A stretch of DNA of 64,000 nt from Flavobacteriaceae bacterium EG-1 (GCF_009649685.1 NZ_WJPK01000002.1:970202-1034201), one strand, 5' to 3'. Numbered from the stretch's first letter, positions 33,334 to 43,960 are shown. Translations and numbers: made by a program. The notes: generated by a model not told the origin, from the letters alone.

Positions 33334-34551
33334 TTATTCTCCTTTTGCCCTATGTTGGGTTTTTCTCTCTGATGTAAAGCTCATGATGCTTTGATAATCC
33401 CAACTGTTATAAACGTGTGAAAGTCCCCATCTTAATATTTCGGTAGGTTCTTTTTCGTTATCTATAGTTCTATTTAAACCAATGGCATGTGCGCTAACGC
33501 CTGGTATGACAGACATAATTTCAAAGTTAATACCATCAGGAGCCCATTGGATGGTGTTTTTTTCTGGTCCGTCTGTCGTAATTAAGGCCGCAACACCACC
33601 ATTGTATGGCCAAACACAAATTTCATGGCCGCTATTGCTAATTGGATTGTATGGCGACTTTATGTAAGGTCCTTCAGGTTTGTCGGCAATTGCTAGACCA
33701 TGGCGTATTTGTCTTCCGCCAAATGTAATTTCTTCACCCATCTGTTCACCTTTGTAATACAGGTAAAACTTACCATCAAACGGAATAATGCAAGGGTCAT
33801 GAACCTTATGGCTGTCAAAGTCGCCTTTTCTCTCAACTGCAAATCTATCTTGTTCTTCACCTTTCCAAATGCCATTGTCTGCAGGACTTAATATAGGTTC
33901 TTTACTTTTTGTCCAAGGGCCGTTTGGAGAATTAGACCAAGCAAGGCCAATTTGGTTTTTTACACGTACGGTATAAGGAGATTTTACGGTTTGGTAACTC
34001 AAGTAATATTGGTCTTCATGTTTCATGATTTCAACCGTAAATACCGATCTGTCATCATAGGCTCCAGCTTTACCTCTAGGTACTGCTAAACCTTCTTCTT
34101 TCCAAGTTTCTCCATCTGCTGAAGTTGCATACCAAATGTCGCAACGGTCCCAAGGAAAAACCTTGTCGTTTTCAACATCGCCTCCAAAACCTTGTGTCGG
34201 ACCAGTACTTTTCGAATACCATACGTAGTATTTGCCATTTTCTTTGATCACCGCACTCGGATCTCTGCGCACTACGCCTTCTTCATAGGCTAAATCGCCT
34301 TTCAATGGTTTTAAGTTAGAAAACTGAATAAACCATTCATTTCCTAAATCTACTGGCCATTTTAAGGCCCTTTTGGAAGCGGCACTTAAATGGTTTATAT
34401 CTGTAATTCCTAAATGGTCTATTTGGGCCTGAGTTACGCCTAAAGAGTCTAGTTTTTTCTGGTCATATGTCGTAACCTGGGCAGAGCTATGGTATGAAAG
34501 TATAGCAAAAAAAAGAAAGGAATATAAGATTGTTTTGGCTCTTGTAATCAT
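33334..34551 (-). CDS. GH117 3,6-anhydro-alpha-L-galactosidase
   Basis: A 405-residue exported enzyme of family GH117, which removes 3,6-anhydro-L-galactose from the non-reducing end of agar oligosaccharides. The signal peptide ends near SYHSSAQ. An N-terminal helical segment ([20 protein letters not shown]) serves in domain swapping in known members, and a five-bladed propeller follows. RRDPSA gives D97, KVHDPC gives D252 and SGHEICVW gives H309 and E310. D97, D252 and E310 coincide with the numbering I recall for Zobellia Zg4663, suggesting a close homologue. It is convergent with GH16 and divergent from the TPR-LuxR regulator. Confidence 0.93.
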   Translation of the reverse strand: MITRAKTILYSFLFFAILSYHSSAQVTTYDQKKLDSLGVTQAQIDHLGITDINHLSAASKRALKWPVDLGNEWFIQFSNLKPLKGDLAYEEGVVRRDPSAVIKENGKYYVWYSKSTGPTQGFGGDVENDKVFPWDRCDIWYATSADGETWKEEGLAVPRGKAGAYDDRSVFTVEIMKHEDQYYLSYQTVKSPYTVRVKNQIGLAWSNSPNGPWTKSKEPILSPADNGIWKGEEQDRFAVERKGDFDSHKVHDPCIIPFDGKFYLYYKGEQMGEEITFGGRQIRHGLAIADKPEGPYIKSPYNPISNSGHEICVWPYNGGVAALITTDGPEKNTIQWAPDGINFEIMSVIPGVSAHAIGLNRTIDNEKEPTEILRWGLSHVYNSWDYQSIMSFTSERKTQHRAKGE

Positions 34552-34799
34552 TGTAATAAGCGTTATTTAATTTATTTAATGTTTTGATATTGAATTATGA
34601 CTATCCAGTTAGCCCAATTATCTTTTTTAAAATTATGTTGAGTGGTTTTTCATCTTCACTCTTAATTTCATGTTTCTTGTCTTGTTTTTTGTTATTTATC
34701 AATTTTCAATAAAAATTATCGTATCAGTAATTTTCCTTTAAATATTTTAACAAATATTAGATAATGATGGGTAAAAACTATTGTTTTTTAATCAATAAA

Positions 34800-34896
34800 A
34801 ACTGAACATTCTTAAAAACCACCCCAATTTACATGAATATCAACTGAGCAAATACTATATTGAGTTTGACTAAGGTGAATGTGCACATGTTCAGTT
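34800..34896. promoter_or_regulatory. AACTGAACA-type sites between GH117 and the TPR-LuxR gene
   Basis: AACTGAACA is at 34800-34808, AACTGAGCA at 34842-34850, and the inverted TGTTCAGTT at 34888-34896 next to the palindrome ATGTGCACAT (34879-34888). They lie in the 402-base divergent region serving GH117 and the regulator. The same core is upstream of the DUF1080-GH16 operon. Confidence 0.5.
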
Positions 34897-34953
34897 GCAC
34901 ATTTCTTAGTGTCTAGTTGATAATTAATTACAAAGCAAGAATTTATAGAAATT

Positions 34954-36534
34954 ATGAAGCGTTCAAGATTGCTAAAAGTATTTAGTATTGTTTTTCTTTT
35001 GAACTTTTTATTTGTACAAGCTCAAGAGCCCTATGGCACAAATAAATATATAGAAAAAGCTAACCAACTTACCGCAAAAAAATTGGATAGTGCTATTTTT
35101 TACCTAGAACAAGGTATCGACTATTATTCGAAACAAAAGGATACTATAAATCTTATTAATAATTTGTGCCAATTATCTGAAGTATATGATAATGTGTTGG
35201 ATTATGGTAAATCTTATGATGGTTATTGGGAAGCATTAATTTTAGCAGATTTATCTAATGACAATATTTCAAAATCACGTATTTATCAAGAATTGGGTTG
35301 GTTATATACTGCTTATAGAAGAGAAGAAGAATCATTGCGTTATTTTAATATGTCTCTTAAGCTAAAAAAACAGCTCTTAAAGGAGAAAAAAATAAGTCGA
35401 GAATATCTGGTAAGTAACTATTTTGCTATTGTGAATTGTTATAGGGTAAATCATAATTATACTATGGCAAAAACTTATCTTGACAGTTGCGAACTAACTT
35501 TGAAAAAAATAGACCCCTATAAAAAATCATATTACGTAGAGACGGAGAAGGGCTATTTTGATGCTGTTGCAGGAAATTACGAAAACGCATTGAACACGTT
35601 AAATGAGACTAAGCACTTTTTTGAAAAGAAAAGTCCCTCATATCTTACTGTTGTATATTTTTTAATAGGAGAAGTCTATAATCTAAAGGGAGACTTTAAA
35701 ATGGCAATAATGAATTATAAAGAATCTCTTAAGTTTTCCGAAATGTACAATAAACATATGGGCTACAAGCAATTTAATTTTGAGATATTGTCTGAGTTGT
35801 ATTATAACCAAGGTAATTTCAAAGAAGCTATTTATTACAATAAGAAAGCGCAAGAATTAAATGAAAGTATTTTCGGTAGAAAAAGTAAAAATCATAAACA
35901 TTTATTTGAAATTAAGGATCGTTATAGACTTCAAAAAGAAAAAGAAAAGGCGCTGCTAAAAGAAGTGCAAATTGAAAAGTTAGAAGACCAAAAAAGAATA
36001 GGTTTCTTGCAAAACATCTTAATGGGTGTAGTAGTTGTTTTTATGTTTTTATACGGGGTTTTATTTTTTAGAAACTTAAGGAGAAAACATAAACTTGAAA
36101 AGCAAAAGACCAATGAGGTTATGATGTTAAAAAACCGGGAGCTAACGGCGTCTGCCCTTCAATTGATTGAAAAAGAGGAATTTATTTCCAATCTAAAGCA
36201 GAGCATCTCTAAAAGTGATGCTGTAGATACAAAAGCAATTCATAATATGCTCAAAGGTTTTCAGAGTTCCCCAGGTGGTAATTGGAAAGAATTTGAAGCT
36301 CGGTTTACTTCTATAAACCAAAGTTTCTATAAAAAAATAAGGTCTAAATACCCAGATTTAGGGCAAACGGATTTAAAACTTTGCGCCTTAGTTAAGTTAG
36401 GGTTTTCAAGTAAGGAAATGTCTTCATTATTAGGTATCACCATAGAAAGTGTACACACTTCAAGATATAGGTTGAGAAAGAAACTTAAATTAGAAAAAGG
36501 AGAAAATCTAATTGATTTTATGTCTACTATTTGA
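34954..36534 (+). CDS. membrane-anchored TPR-LuxR-type regulator of the agar locus
   Basis: A 526-residue regulator with a signal peptide (MKRSRLLKVFSIVFLLNFLFVQAQ) and TPR repeats to about residue 320. A transmembrane segment lies near residues 350-372 (FLQNILMGVVVVFMFLYGVLFF), followed by a coiled coil. A C-terminal LuxR-like helix-turn-helix (FSSKEMSSLLGITIESVHTS) is near residue 490. It shares this layout with the two cytolysin-module regulators but is more distant from them than they are from each other. Placed between GH117 and the SusCD operon, it probably governs the galactan genes. This is a regulator type often found at flavobacterial utilisation loci. Confidence 0.82.
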   Translation: MKRSRLLKVFSIVFLLNFLFVQAQEPYGTNKYIEKANQLTAKKLDSAIFYLEQGIDYYSKQKDTINLINNLCQLSEVYDNVLDYGKSYDGYWEALILADLSNDNISKSRIYQELGWLYTAYRREEESLRYFNMSLKLKKQLLKEKKISREYLVSNYFAIVNCYRVNHNYTMAKTYLDSCELTLKKIDPYKKSYYVETEKGYFDAVAGNYENALNTLNETKHFFEKKSPSYLTVVYFLIGEVYNLKGDFKMAIMNYKESLKFSEMYNKHMGYKQFNFEILSELYYNQGNFKEAIYYNKKAQELNESIFGRKSKNHKHLFEIKDRYRLQKEKEKALLKEVQIEKLEDQKRIGFLQNILMGVVVVFMFLYGVLFFRNLRRKHKLEKQKTNEVMMLKNRELTASALQLIEKEEFISNLKQSISKSDAVDTKAIHNMLKGFQSSPGGNWKEFEARFTSINQSFYKKIRSKYPDLGQTDLKLCALVKLGFSSKEMSSLLGITIESVHTSRYRLRKKLKLEKGENLIDFMSTI

Positions 36535-36605
36535 ATTCTTTTTATCTGAACCTGTACGATAAAATTGTACCTAAAAAAGAATCTAAATAGAATTTGTAAT
36601 AAAAA

Positions 36606-36633
36606 AGGGGCAGCCTTTAAATAGACTGCCCCT
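36606..36633 (-). terminator. terminator of the SusCD operon
   Basis: AGGGGCAG pairs with CTGCCCCT. On the minus strand a run of six T follows. It lies 41 bases after the stop of the last operon gene and may also end the convergent TPR-LuxR transcript. Confidence 0.85.
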
Positions 36634-36673
36634 CGTCATATAAAAATGACGGTTAAAACTGAGTGTATTAATA

Positions 36674-38272
36674 TCAGGGTCTCACAGGTACCTCTGCTAA
36701 GAAAAAGTCATCTAAGTAGAAGACAAGATTGTAATCATGAAATTCGTTAAACCCTCTAATAAACCAAGAGATATCACGACCAGCACCTGCTTTGAATATT
36801 TGCTTTTGGTAGATCCACTTCCCTGTAGGCATGTCAGAAGTAAATGTAGTTGGTATCAAACCTGGTCCACCCCAGTCATCTGCATAAAGCTGAATATCTG
36901 CAGATTGGGTTCCGGTTGGCAGATTAGATAAATCACTTTCAATGTATAGCCAGTAGCCAAATTCGTATGTTTTACCAGTTTCTATTGGAAATGTAATAGG
37001 ATTACCTCCAGACTCGGGTCTAATAATCATTCCACCATTAGGTCTTAAATTAACCTTAAGGCTTTGCGATCCCGTATGGGTATTCAACAAGTCCATACTT
37101 ATATCGTATCCATCCCAAGGAGCATTCCATCCTTGATAAACATAATTACTAACATTTGTTGTTTCAAAACCGTAATCATAGGAAGTAGTTGTATAAAAGT
37201 TATCTAAAGGATCAAATTCTGTTAATAGTGCATCGGTAATAGCTTCAGACTCTACTTCGTCTACCGTTCTTAAGGCTCCGGGAGTGTAACTTACAAAAAC
37301 TTGGTCGTCATTATAAAGCTGTTCCCCATCTAGTTCTAAGATAACAATAGTAGCTTCGTCTTTATCTACAGTTGCCGATACAACTGTAGGAGTGAGTATT
37401 TTAGGATTCATTTCATCCGTATTGTTTTCTATTCTAACTGTAAAATCACCGGCATTAACAGAAGTACCATCTATTTCTCTACTAAACTCTAGGGTAATTT
37501 TGTCATTTCTTTCCGCTACTCTATCCAAAGTAACAGGCGCAGTAGAAGGAATAACTTTTATTACCTTTTTAAAAGAAAGGGTATCTGCATCTGTTGGTCT
37601 AAACCTTGAAGCAATATATTCAATATCCCAAGATCCTAATCTATTGAATCTCATGTCAACAGCAGAGTCGTCGCTAATGGTAACAGCATTTGGCTTACCG
37701 CCAACAGAATTCCACGATACATTTTGAGGCTCTCCAATAGCTGTATAAGATAAACGAATAGAGTTACTGGCTTCCAATTCGTTTTCGGCACCGTCTGCCA
37801 AGTTGATTTCAGCACCGGTAGAACCATCAGGGTTTATTCTAAATGCTTTAAGTACCGATTGTATAGAGTCAATAACGGTTACTACAATAGTAGTATCCAA
37901 CTGTCTAGAGTCAATAGGTTCTGTACTATTATCATTAGGGTAAACATTACCTTTAAACGTTTGGTTCAGCACCACATCATAAACTCCTGCTTTATTAAAT
38001 ATTGCTTTTACGACTTTTTCAGATGACGTTGTCCCATTTCCCCCAACGATACGAGCATTGCTAGGTAAGGTCCATGTTCTAGATTCTACACCACGTGAAA
38101 TATCTCCAAAATCAATGTCCCCACCAACAATTACTTTGTTTTCAAAGTCCATTTCAGAGGTAACTATAATTCTGTGGTTAGGGTCATTTAAATTTAGTTC
38201 TTCTTGCTTTTCGCAACTTACTAGAAGTAAGGTGAAAACAAAAAGTACACTTAAAAACTTACATTTTTTCAT
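36674..38272 (-). CDS. surface glycan-binding lipoprotein (PKD-like and CBM-like domains)
   Basis: A 532-residue lipoprotein (LLVSC, Cys20) in the SusE/SusF position directly after SusD. It has PKD-like Ig domains at about residues 30-130 and 135-235. An SwmB or Big-type domain at about 240-340 contains ITLEFSREIDG and QVFVSYTPGALRTVD. The C-terminal jelly roll from about residue 370 has YDYGFETTNVSNYVYQGW and ends VFYLDDFFLAEV, like CBM4/9/22-type modules. It probably binds the galactan at the cell surface and passes it to the SusCD pair. No catalytic motif is seen. It is 11 bases downstream of susD. Confidence 0.8.
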   Translation of the reverse strand: MKKCKFLSVLFVFTLLLVSCEKQEELNLNDPNHRIIVTSEMDFENKVIVGGDIDFGDISRGVESRTWTLPSNARIVGGNGTTSSEKVVKAIFNKAGVYDVVLNQTFKGNVYPNDNSTEPIDSRQLDTTIVVTVIDSIQSVLKAFRINPDGSTGAEINLADGAENELEASNSIRLSYTAIGEPQNVSWNSVGGKPNAVTISDDSAVDMRFNRLGSWDIEYIASRFRPTDADTLSFKKVIKVIPSTAPVTLDRVAERNDKITLEFSREIDGTSVNAGDFTVRIENNTDEMNPKILTPTVVSATVDKDEATIVILELDGEQLYNDDQVFVSYTPGALRTVDEVESEAITDALLTEFDPLDNFYTTTSYDYGFETTNVSNYVYQGWNAPWDGYDISMDLLNTHTGSQSLKVNLRPNGGMIIRPESGGNPITFPIETGKTYEFGYWLYIESDLSNLPTGTQSADIQLYADDWGGPGLIPTTFTSDMPTGKWIYQKQIFKAGAGRDISWFIRGFNEFHDYNLVFYLDDFFLAEVPVRP

Positions 38273-38283
38273 ATCTAGTAATT

Positions 38284-40011
38284 TTAGTTGTTAAAATTTG
38301 GATTGTTTAATACTTCTCCTGAAGGAATTGGGAAATAGTTATGCTCTTCAGGTTTGTAGTTTTGAGATGATTGACTAAAATCTGGTCTTACTCTTCCTGA
38401 AATAAATAAAGGTGCTACACCTTGCCCCGTAATATCTAGATTCGTTTCTCTCCAAATTTCATCGGCACGTAAATCATCAAAAACTTCTTTTACGATACCC
38501 CAACGCACTAAATCTTTAAAACGATGTCCTTCAAAACATAACTCAATGGCTCTTTCTACACGTTGTATATGTGTTAAAACAGTTTGAGCGTTAGCAGTAA
38601 CCATTGGTTGATCGCCATGAACTTGTTTACTTACATGAAGCTGTGGGAACATACCACCGTTCATATCCATATATTGCTGTAATGTAAGAACACCCGCTCT
38701 ACTTCTTACCATGTCAATATATCCAATAGCTGTTGTAAAATCACCGTTAGCATTAATTACAGCTTCTGCATACATTAGTAAAACATCGGCATATCGAATA
38801 TGTCTAAAGTTGATACCGCTACGTCCACGTACAGGCTCACCGTCCATATGATACCAGTTAGAGTGTTTTTTCACGTAAGCACTTTGTCCACCGCCCCAAG
38901 TTGCCTTTGCTTCTGAAAAAGGTGCTAGGTACCAATCTCCTTCACCGTTTCTAGGAGCAATGGTATAGTTCATTCTACGAGACTCTAGGTTACCGTCATT
39001 AATTGAATTATTAGGGTCAACCTCGTCGTTCACCAACATTTCATGAAGATTATATGAAGCTAATACGGTATTAAAAGCACCATACTGTATATGACCAACT
39101 TCTGTACTAAGTGTAGTAGATTCTGCACCTGCTCCACCAGTAGTGGTATCATCTTCGGCAAAACCACTATTTCCAGGGTTTAAATCAAAAGAGTAATTTA
39201 CCTCAAAAATAGATTCTTCGTTAAACTCGTTAAAATGTGTAAAATTATCTTCAATGTTTCTGGTTAAACTATATACTCCAGAATCTATTACATCTTTGAA
39301 TAAACTAGCGGCTTGTGGCCATTGTTCATCATAAAGATATACTTTACCTAAAAGTGAAGTGGCAGCCCCCCAAGTAGCTCTACCTACTTCGGTACTTTCC
39401 CAAGTTTCAGGTAAATAACTCATAGCAAATTCCAAATCTGGAATAATAATTTGTGCATTCACATCAGCGGTTGAAGATAGTTCTTTACTTAACTCATCTA
39501 GAGATTGCGCCACCTCATCATGTATCATTGCACCACCATAGGTATGTACAAGTTGAAAGTAAAAGAATGCTCTTAAAAAGCGGGCTTGAGCTTCAATTTC
39601 AGTTTTAGTTGTCGCATCTAAAATGTCTTCGTCAACTGTTTGTAACTGAGTAAGAATTGTATTTGCTCTAAAAATACCAACATATAATTCCTCCCACTTT
39701 TCCGATAAATGGTTTTGACCGTTAGTGTACGTTAAATTTCTAAACGGAAAAGGTCTATACCAAGATTCGGTTCCAGCTAAATCTGACATTACAAACTCCT
39801 GTACCAATTCAGAACCACTAACAGAACGGTATTGCAGCGCACCATAAACTGATGTAAGTGCAGAATTAAAATGACTCTCTGACTTCCAAAAGTTAGCTTC
39901 TGTAAGCGCATTTGGATTCGGTTCGTCTAGAAATGAGCTTTCGTTACAACTAGTAATTACAAAAGTAAGAAGTACTAGACTTTTTATTAATATTTTATTC
40001 ATTGATTTCAT
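38284..40011 (-). CDS. susD: SusD/RagB-family glycan-binding lipoprotein
   Basis: A 575-residue outer-membrane lipoprotein (FVITSC, Cys22). The SusD-like N-terminal region is at about residues 25-180 (EANFWKSESHFNSALTSVYGAL) and the RagB C-terminal region runs to the end. RHIRYADVLLMYAEAVIN and ERAIELCFEGHRFKDLVRW are hallmark stretches, and it ends with HNYFPIPSGEVLNNP. It acts as the lid on the adjacent SusC pore, 11 bases away, and binds oligosaccharide. The substrate is inferred as agar or porphyran oligosaccharide from the nearby GH16 and GH117 genes. Confidence 0.93.
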   Translation of the reverse strand: MKSMNKILIKSLVLLTFVITSCNESSFLDEPNPNALTEANFWKSESHFNSALTSVYGALQYRSVSGSELVQEFVMSDLAGTESWYRPFPFRNLTYTNGQNHLSEKWEELYVGIFRANTILTQLQTVDEDILDATTKTEIEAQARFLRAFFYFQLVHTYGGAMIHDEVAQSLDELSKELSSTADVNAQIIIPDLEFAMSYLPETWESTEVGRATWGAATSLLGKVYLYDEQWPQAASLFKDVIDSGVYSLTRNIEDNFTHFNEFNEESIFEVNYSFDLNPGNSGFAEDDTTTGGAGAESTTLSTEVGHIQYGAFNTVLASYNLHEMLVNDEVDPNNSINDGNLESRRMNYTIAPRNGEGDWYLAPFSEAKATWGGGQSAYVKKHSNWYHMDGEPVRGRSGINFRHIRYADVLLMYAEAVINANGDFTTAIGYIDMVRSRAGVLTLQQYMDMNGGMFPQLHVSKQVHGDQPMVTANAQTVLTHIQRVERAIELCFEGHRFKDLVRWGIVKEVFDDLRADEIWRETNLDITGQGVAPLFISGRVRPDFSQSSQNYKPEEHNYFPIPSGEVLNNPNFNN

Positions 40012-40022
40012 AATTATTTCTT

Positions 40023-43000
40023 TTAAAAACTTAGTTGAACTCCCATTATAAACTGGCGCGTAATAGGGTAATTACCATTATCTACACCTCTCTGAAATAG
40101 GTTGTCACCACCCACTTCTGGATCATACCCTGTATAATTTGTAAACGTAAAAGGGTTTACGGAATTTAAATAGAGCCTCAATTTATCTATGCCGAAATCT
40201 TGAGTATTTGGAATTGTGTATCCTATAGATATGTTTCGGATACGTAGGTAGGTTCCATCTTCTAAGAAATAATCTGAAAATGCTCTTACATTAGAGTGGG
40301 TACCACTTTGTCTATAGGTAGGAATATCAGAATCTGAGTTTTGAGGCGTCCATTGGAAAACTTGATCTTGATGGCGTCCGCCGGCAAAAGCTATTTGCTT
40401 ACCACCGTTGTATATTTCTGCACCGTATGCCAAATAACTTTGCACACCAAAATCCCAACCCTTATAACCTAAGTCAAAATTTAAGCCAGCTTCCCATTGT
40501 GGAATACCAGAACCAGAGAATACACGGTCACTATCATTAATAGCTCCATCACCGTTAGCATCAATATACTTTATATCTCCCAACTGTGGGCTACTAACTG
40601 CACTTAAATCCAATTGTTGGTACTCATCCAACTCTTCCTGTGTTTTAATTACGCCATCATTTTGAATCAAGTAGAAAGATCCTGCTGGGTCACCTACGCT
40701 TAAAAAAGTAGTTGGATCATTACCTTGACTTCCATCAGCATTAGTAAGGTTACCGCCAGAAGCACCAAGTGTTTTACCATTTAAATTGGTAATCTTGTTG
40801 TCGTTAAGAGTCCAAGTTCCAGAAAGTCCAAATTTAAAGTCTTCACCTATGATACCTTTATAGTTGGCGGCTACCTCAACACCCTTGTTCTGCATATTAC
40901 CGGCATTAACTGCAACGGCACCATAAACGCTTTGAGCTCGTGGCTGCCATAAACCGGCAGAAGGAGCGGTTCTTTCATTAATTAGCATGTCTTTCTTGTC
41001 ATTTTTATAGACATCTGCTGTAATGTTTAACTTATTGTTGAACATGCCTAACTCAAAACCAATGTTAGAGGAAATTTGGGTTTCCCATTGTACATTAAGG
41101 TTTGGAAACCTACGTTGTACTTGGCCGTTTTGTAAATTTTCATCGGCACCAAAAGGGTAATTTACACCAGGTTCTATTACGGGTATGTAAGAGTAATCTG
41201 GAATACCGTTAAATCCTACCTGTGCCCAACTACCACGAATTTTAAAATTGTTTATAGCAGCTACATTAAACCAATTTTCATCGCTTACGTTCCAACCTCC
41301 TGAAAAACCATAGAAGTTATTGTTTCTGTTTTCCGGAGCAAATTTAGAAGAACCATCACGTCTAATACTTGCACTTAAAAGATACTTACTATCATAATTG
41401 TACTGTATTCTACCTAGCTTACCAGCTAACGTATTAACATTTCTGAATTCACTTGGAGTTGTAGGATTAGCTCCTGCATTTAGTACTTGCACGTCATTTG
41501 ATGCATCATCGGCAAAAACAGTACCCGTGTTCAAGGTTCTATATTTGTACTTTTCATAAGAAGCAACCGCTAAGAAATCTAAATTGTGCTTTCCGAAAGA
41601 TTTTTTATAGTTTAAAATGTGCTCAATGGTTTCTCTTGTAGAAAACCATTGGTTGTACTGTAGAATAGCATTGGGTGTTGAAGCAGATAAACTTAACTCC
41701 CCGTTACGATCTAAAGCTAAATACTGAGGCTGAAAATACTTTCTAAAATACTGACTCTCATTACGTCCAATATTAACTTTGTAGGTTAACCCATCTAAAA
41801 TTTCGTATTCCAAATTCAACGCAATACTATTGCTTTTGTTTTCCCTTTCATCAATATTGTCTAACTGGCGCGCTAAAAAGCCATAAAATATTTCGTTTTG
41901 TACACTTAACTGAACTGTATTTTGTCCATTAGGTTGAAATACGCTAAAAGGTGCACTGTGGGGTACATTACCAATAGCAAACCCAAATATATTCCAAGGT
42001 TCTTGCTCACGATTTTCTGTAGTTAAACTAGCGGAAGCAAAAGCTTTAAATTTTCCTTTGGTAAACTGCCCGGTAAGTCGATTCGTTAAACGATCAAAGC
42101 CAGAATTGATTAAAACCCCTTCTTGTTCGTAAAAGGTAGTATTGTAGTTATACGTTAAATTTTCAGCACCACCAGATAAGTTTATATTGAAATTTCGCAC
42201 TACCGCGTTATCGTTTTGCACTTCCTCAACAAAGTTTGTATTCCAATCTAATACGTTACCATCTATTAAAAATGTTAAAGGCTCATCTCCTCCCGCTTCT
42301 GCACTGGTCTCCGTAACGTAAAGAAAATCAGTAGTGTTTGATAATGGTGTACCAGAGGTAATATTTTGGATACCTGTAAACATATTTAAGTCTACCTTCA
42401 TTTTACCTTTTTTACCACGTTTGGTGGTAATTAAAATTACACCACCAGCACCACGCACTCCATATACCGAAGCAGAGGCACCGTCCTTTAAGATGTCTAT
42501 AGACTCTATTTGTTCAGGAGCAAGATTTGGATTTTCTTCTTGAGGTATATTATCTACAACATACAGAGGCTCTCCTCCGTTTAAGGAAACTAATCCGCGA
42601 ATTTGTACATTAGCAGCTTCACCGGGACGGCCACTTGCCGCTTGAATGTTTACCCCGGCCACTTTACCTTGAATGGCAGCTCCAATGTCAGATACGGGTA
42701 TTTTAATAAGTTCGTCAGAATCAACTTTAGCAACCGCACCGGTAACCTCTTTCTTCTTCTGTGTACCGTAACCCACAACAACGACCTCTTCTAATTGTTG
42801 GGAATCTTCTTCTAAGGCTAGGTTCAAGGTACTGGTATTAGCAGAAACTACTTGTTTTATACTTTTAAATCCTAAGTAAGAGAATACTAATGTTTCTCCT
42901 ACGTTGGCGTTTATGGTATAATTACCATCAAAATCTGTAACTGCACCATTACTAGTGCCTTCTACAACAATAGTTACCCCGGGTAATGGAGTTTTTTGTT

Positions 43001-43112
43001 GGTCTGTAACAACACCTGTAATAGTTTCTTGTGCGTACGCCCAGCTTATTCCTAACAAGAGGTAGAGCAAGAAGGTGCTCATTTTCATAAATCTTGGTTT
43101 TTGTCCTTTCAT
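40023..43112 (-). CDS. susC: SusC/RagA-family TonB-dependent receptor
   Basis: A 1029-residue outer-membrane receptor. The signal peptide ends near SWAYAQ. It is followed by a carboxypeptidase-regulatory-like domain (ITGVVTDQQKTPLPGVTIVV), the TonB box region EEVVVVGYGTQKKKEVTGAV, the plug (PVSDIGAAIQGKVAGVNIQ, VYGVRGAGGVILITTKRG) and the beta barrel to the terminal MGVQLSF. It imports oligosaccharide using TonB energy together with SusD. It is the first gene of the operon. About 350 bases upstream, ACCTGAACAT (minus strand, 43461-43470) is one base from the AACTGAACAT motif of the other galactan genes. Confidence 0.95.
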   Translation of the reverse strand: MKGQKPRFMKMSTFLLYLLLGISWAYAQETITGVVTDQQKTPLPGVTIVVEGTSNGAVTDFDGNYTINANVGETLVFSYLGFKSIKQVVSANTSTLNLALEEDSQQLEEVVVVGYGTQKKKEVTGAVAKVDSDELIKIPVSDIGAAIQGKVAGVNIQAASGRPGEAANVQIRGLVSLNGGEPLYVVDNIPQEENPNLAPEQIESIDILKDGASASVYGVRGAGGVILITTKRGKKGKMKVDLNMFTGIQNITSGTPLSNTTDFLYVTETSAEAGGDEPLTFLIDGNVLDWNTNFVEEVQNDNAVVRNFNINLSGGAENLTYNYNTTFYEQEGVLINSGFDRLTNRLTGQFTKGKFKAFASASLTTENREQEPWNIFGFAIGNVPHSAPFSVFQPNGQNTVQLSVQNEIFYGFLARQLDNIDERENKSNSIALNLEYEILDGLTYKVNIGRNESQYFRKYFQPQYLALDRNGELSLSASTPNAILQYNQWFSTRETIEHILNYKKSFGKHNLDFLAVASYEKYKYRTLNTGTVFADDASNDVQVLNAGANPTTPSEFRNVNTLAGKLGRIQYNYDSKYLLSASIRRDGSSKFAPENRNNNFYGFSGGWNVSDENWFNVAAINNFKIRGSWAQVGFNGIPDYSYIPVIEPGVNYPFGADENLQNGQVQRRFPNLNVQWETQISSNIGFELGMFNNKLNITADVYKNDKKDMLINERTAPSAGLWQPRAQSVYGAVAVNAGNMQNKGVEVAANYKGIIGEDFKFGLSGTWTLNDNKITNLNGKTLGASGGNLTNADGSQGNDPTTFLSVGDPAGSFYLIQNDGVIKTQEELDEYQQLDLSAVSSPQLGDIKYIDANGDGAINDSDRVFSGSGIPQWEAGLNFDLGYKGWDFGVQSYLAYGAEIYNGGKQIAFAGGRHQDQVFQWTPQNSDSDIPTYRQSGTHSNVRAFSDYFLEDGTYLRIRNISIGYTIPNTQDFGIDKLRLYLNSVNPFTFTNYTGYDPEVGGDNLFQRGVDNGNYPITRQFIMGVQLSF

Positions 43113-43889
43113 AATAATGAATTAGGTAGTTGGTATTTCATGACAATAGAAATATGTCATTGAAATAGATTAAATATTTAGTTATTGAAAAAAATTCAAG
43201 GATAAAATTATCAGATTATTAATATGGGTAATAAAAAACGGCCTCGAAAAAAACTGGACATAGTTTTTCTATTTTTAATTCTTGGTTGCTATGAACCAAA
43301 AGATTTGATAATTTTTGAAAGGCTCAAGATGTATTTTCTTGAAATTTAAAATTTTTGAATTTTGATGTTTGAAAAGTTTGCCGTAGTTGAAACTATTCCT
43401 CTATTTTACTTAGGTTGTGCTAAAAAGTAATCTTTCAAACAGTTTATAAGAATTAGATGTATGTTCAGGTTTTGTTGAGGTTATAATATGGAAAGTTCTG
43501 CATGCTTTTTTCACTGACCCTCAATTATCTAACCTGATGGTTGAAGTTCATTTTTATATTGGAGAAGTTGTTCTATTTTAAGAAATTCTATATGTATATA
43601 TGAATAAACTAAAATTATTTTAGCTCAAATTCTTCTTCTTATGGCACATAAATATCTTTTCTGAATTGGTAATTACTCTTTAGGGTATTTCATGCTGTCT
43701 AAGTTTATTTGGTGCGATCTAACAATTTAACACTTAAAGCTTACAAATAGAATTATTAGGCCTTTGCGTTGGAGATTGTTATTTTATGTAGCAAACATAT
43801 ATAGCGTTTAATTTGACATTCAATAAAACTAAAACTAAATCTTAATTTTATAATTTGTGTATTCCTCGTTTTTGCGGAGTCATAAATAC
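43113..43889. other. upstream region of the SusC gene
   Basis: About 780 bases of very AT-rich DNA with no supported gene. It should hold the promoter of the SusCD operon. One AACTGAACA-like site (43461-43470, inverted) is visible. An 84-codon minus-strand frame across 43756-44010 overlaps the tRNA fragment and looks like chance. Confidence 0.5.
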
Positions 43890-43915
43890 AATAGTTCCAC
43901 TTCAGTATTCTCCAC
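43890..43915 (+). other. degenerate tRNA-Ala 3' fragment, candidate attachment site scar
   Basis: This 26-base stretch matches bases 20137-20162 of the tRNA-Ala gene (T arm to discriminator) at 20 positions, including an exact 11-base run GTATTCTCCAC. No 5' half of a tRNA is found upstream. As with the real tRNA, a terminator hairpin follows on the same strand. It looks like the 3' end of a tRNA left by an integration or duplication event. Confidence 0.45.
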
Positions 43916-43924
43916 CGAGTAATT

Positions 43925-43960
43925 AAAGCCTTTACACTTGTGAAGGCTTTTTGTTTTTTA
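43925..43960 (+). terminator. terminator after the tRNA fragment
   Basis: AAAGCCTT and AAGGCTTT form an 8-base-pair stem followed by T-rich sequence. There is no intact gene immediately upstream on this strand. Its position relative to the tRNA fragment mirrors the terminator behind the intact tRNA-Ala. Confidence 0.65.

Noticed and set aside
43830-43915. A complete tRNA gene
   Set aside because: Only the T-arm and acceptor 3' part resemble a tRNA. No matching 5' acceptor strand, D arm or anticodon arm is found upstream.
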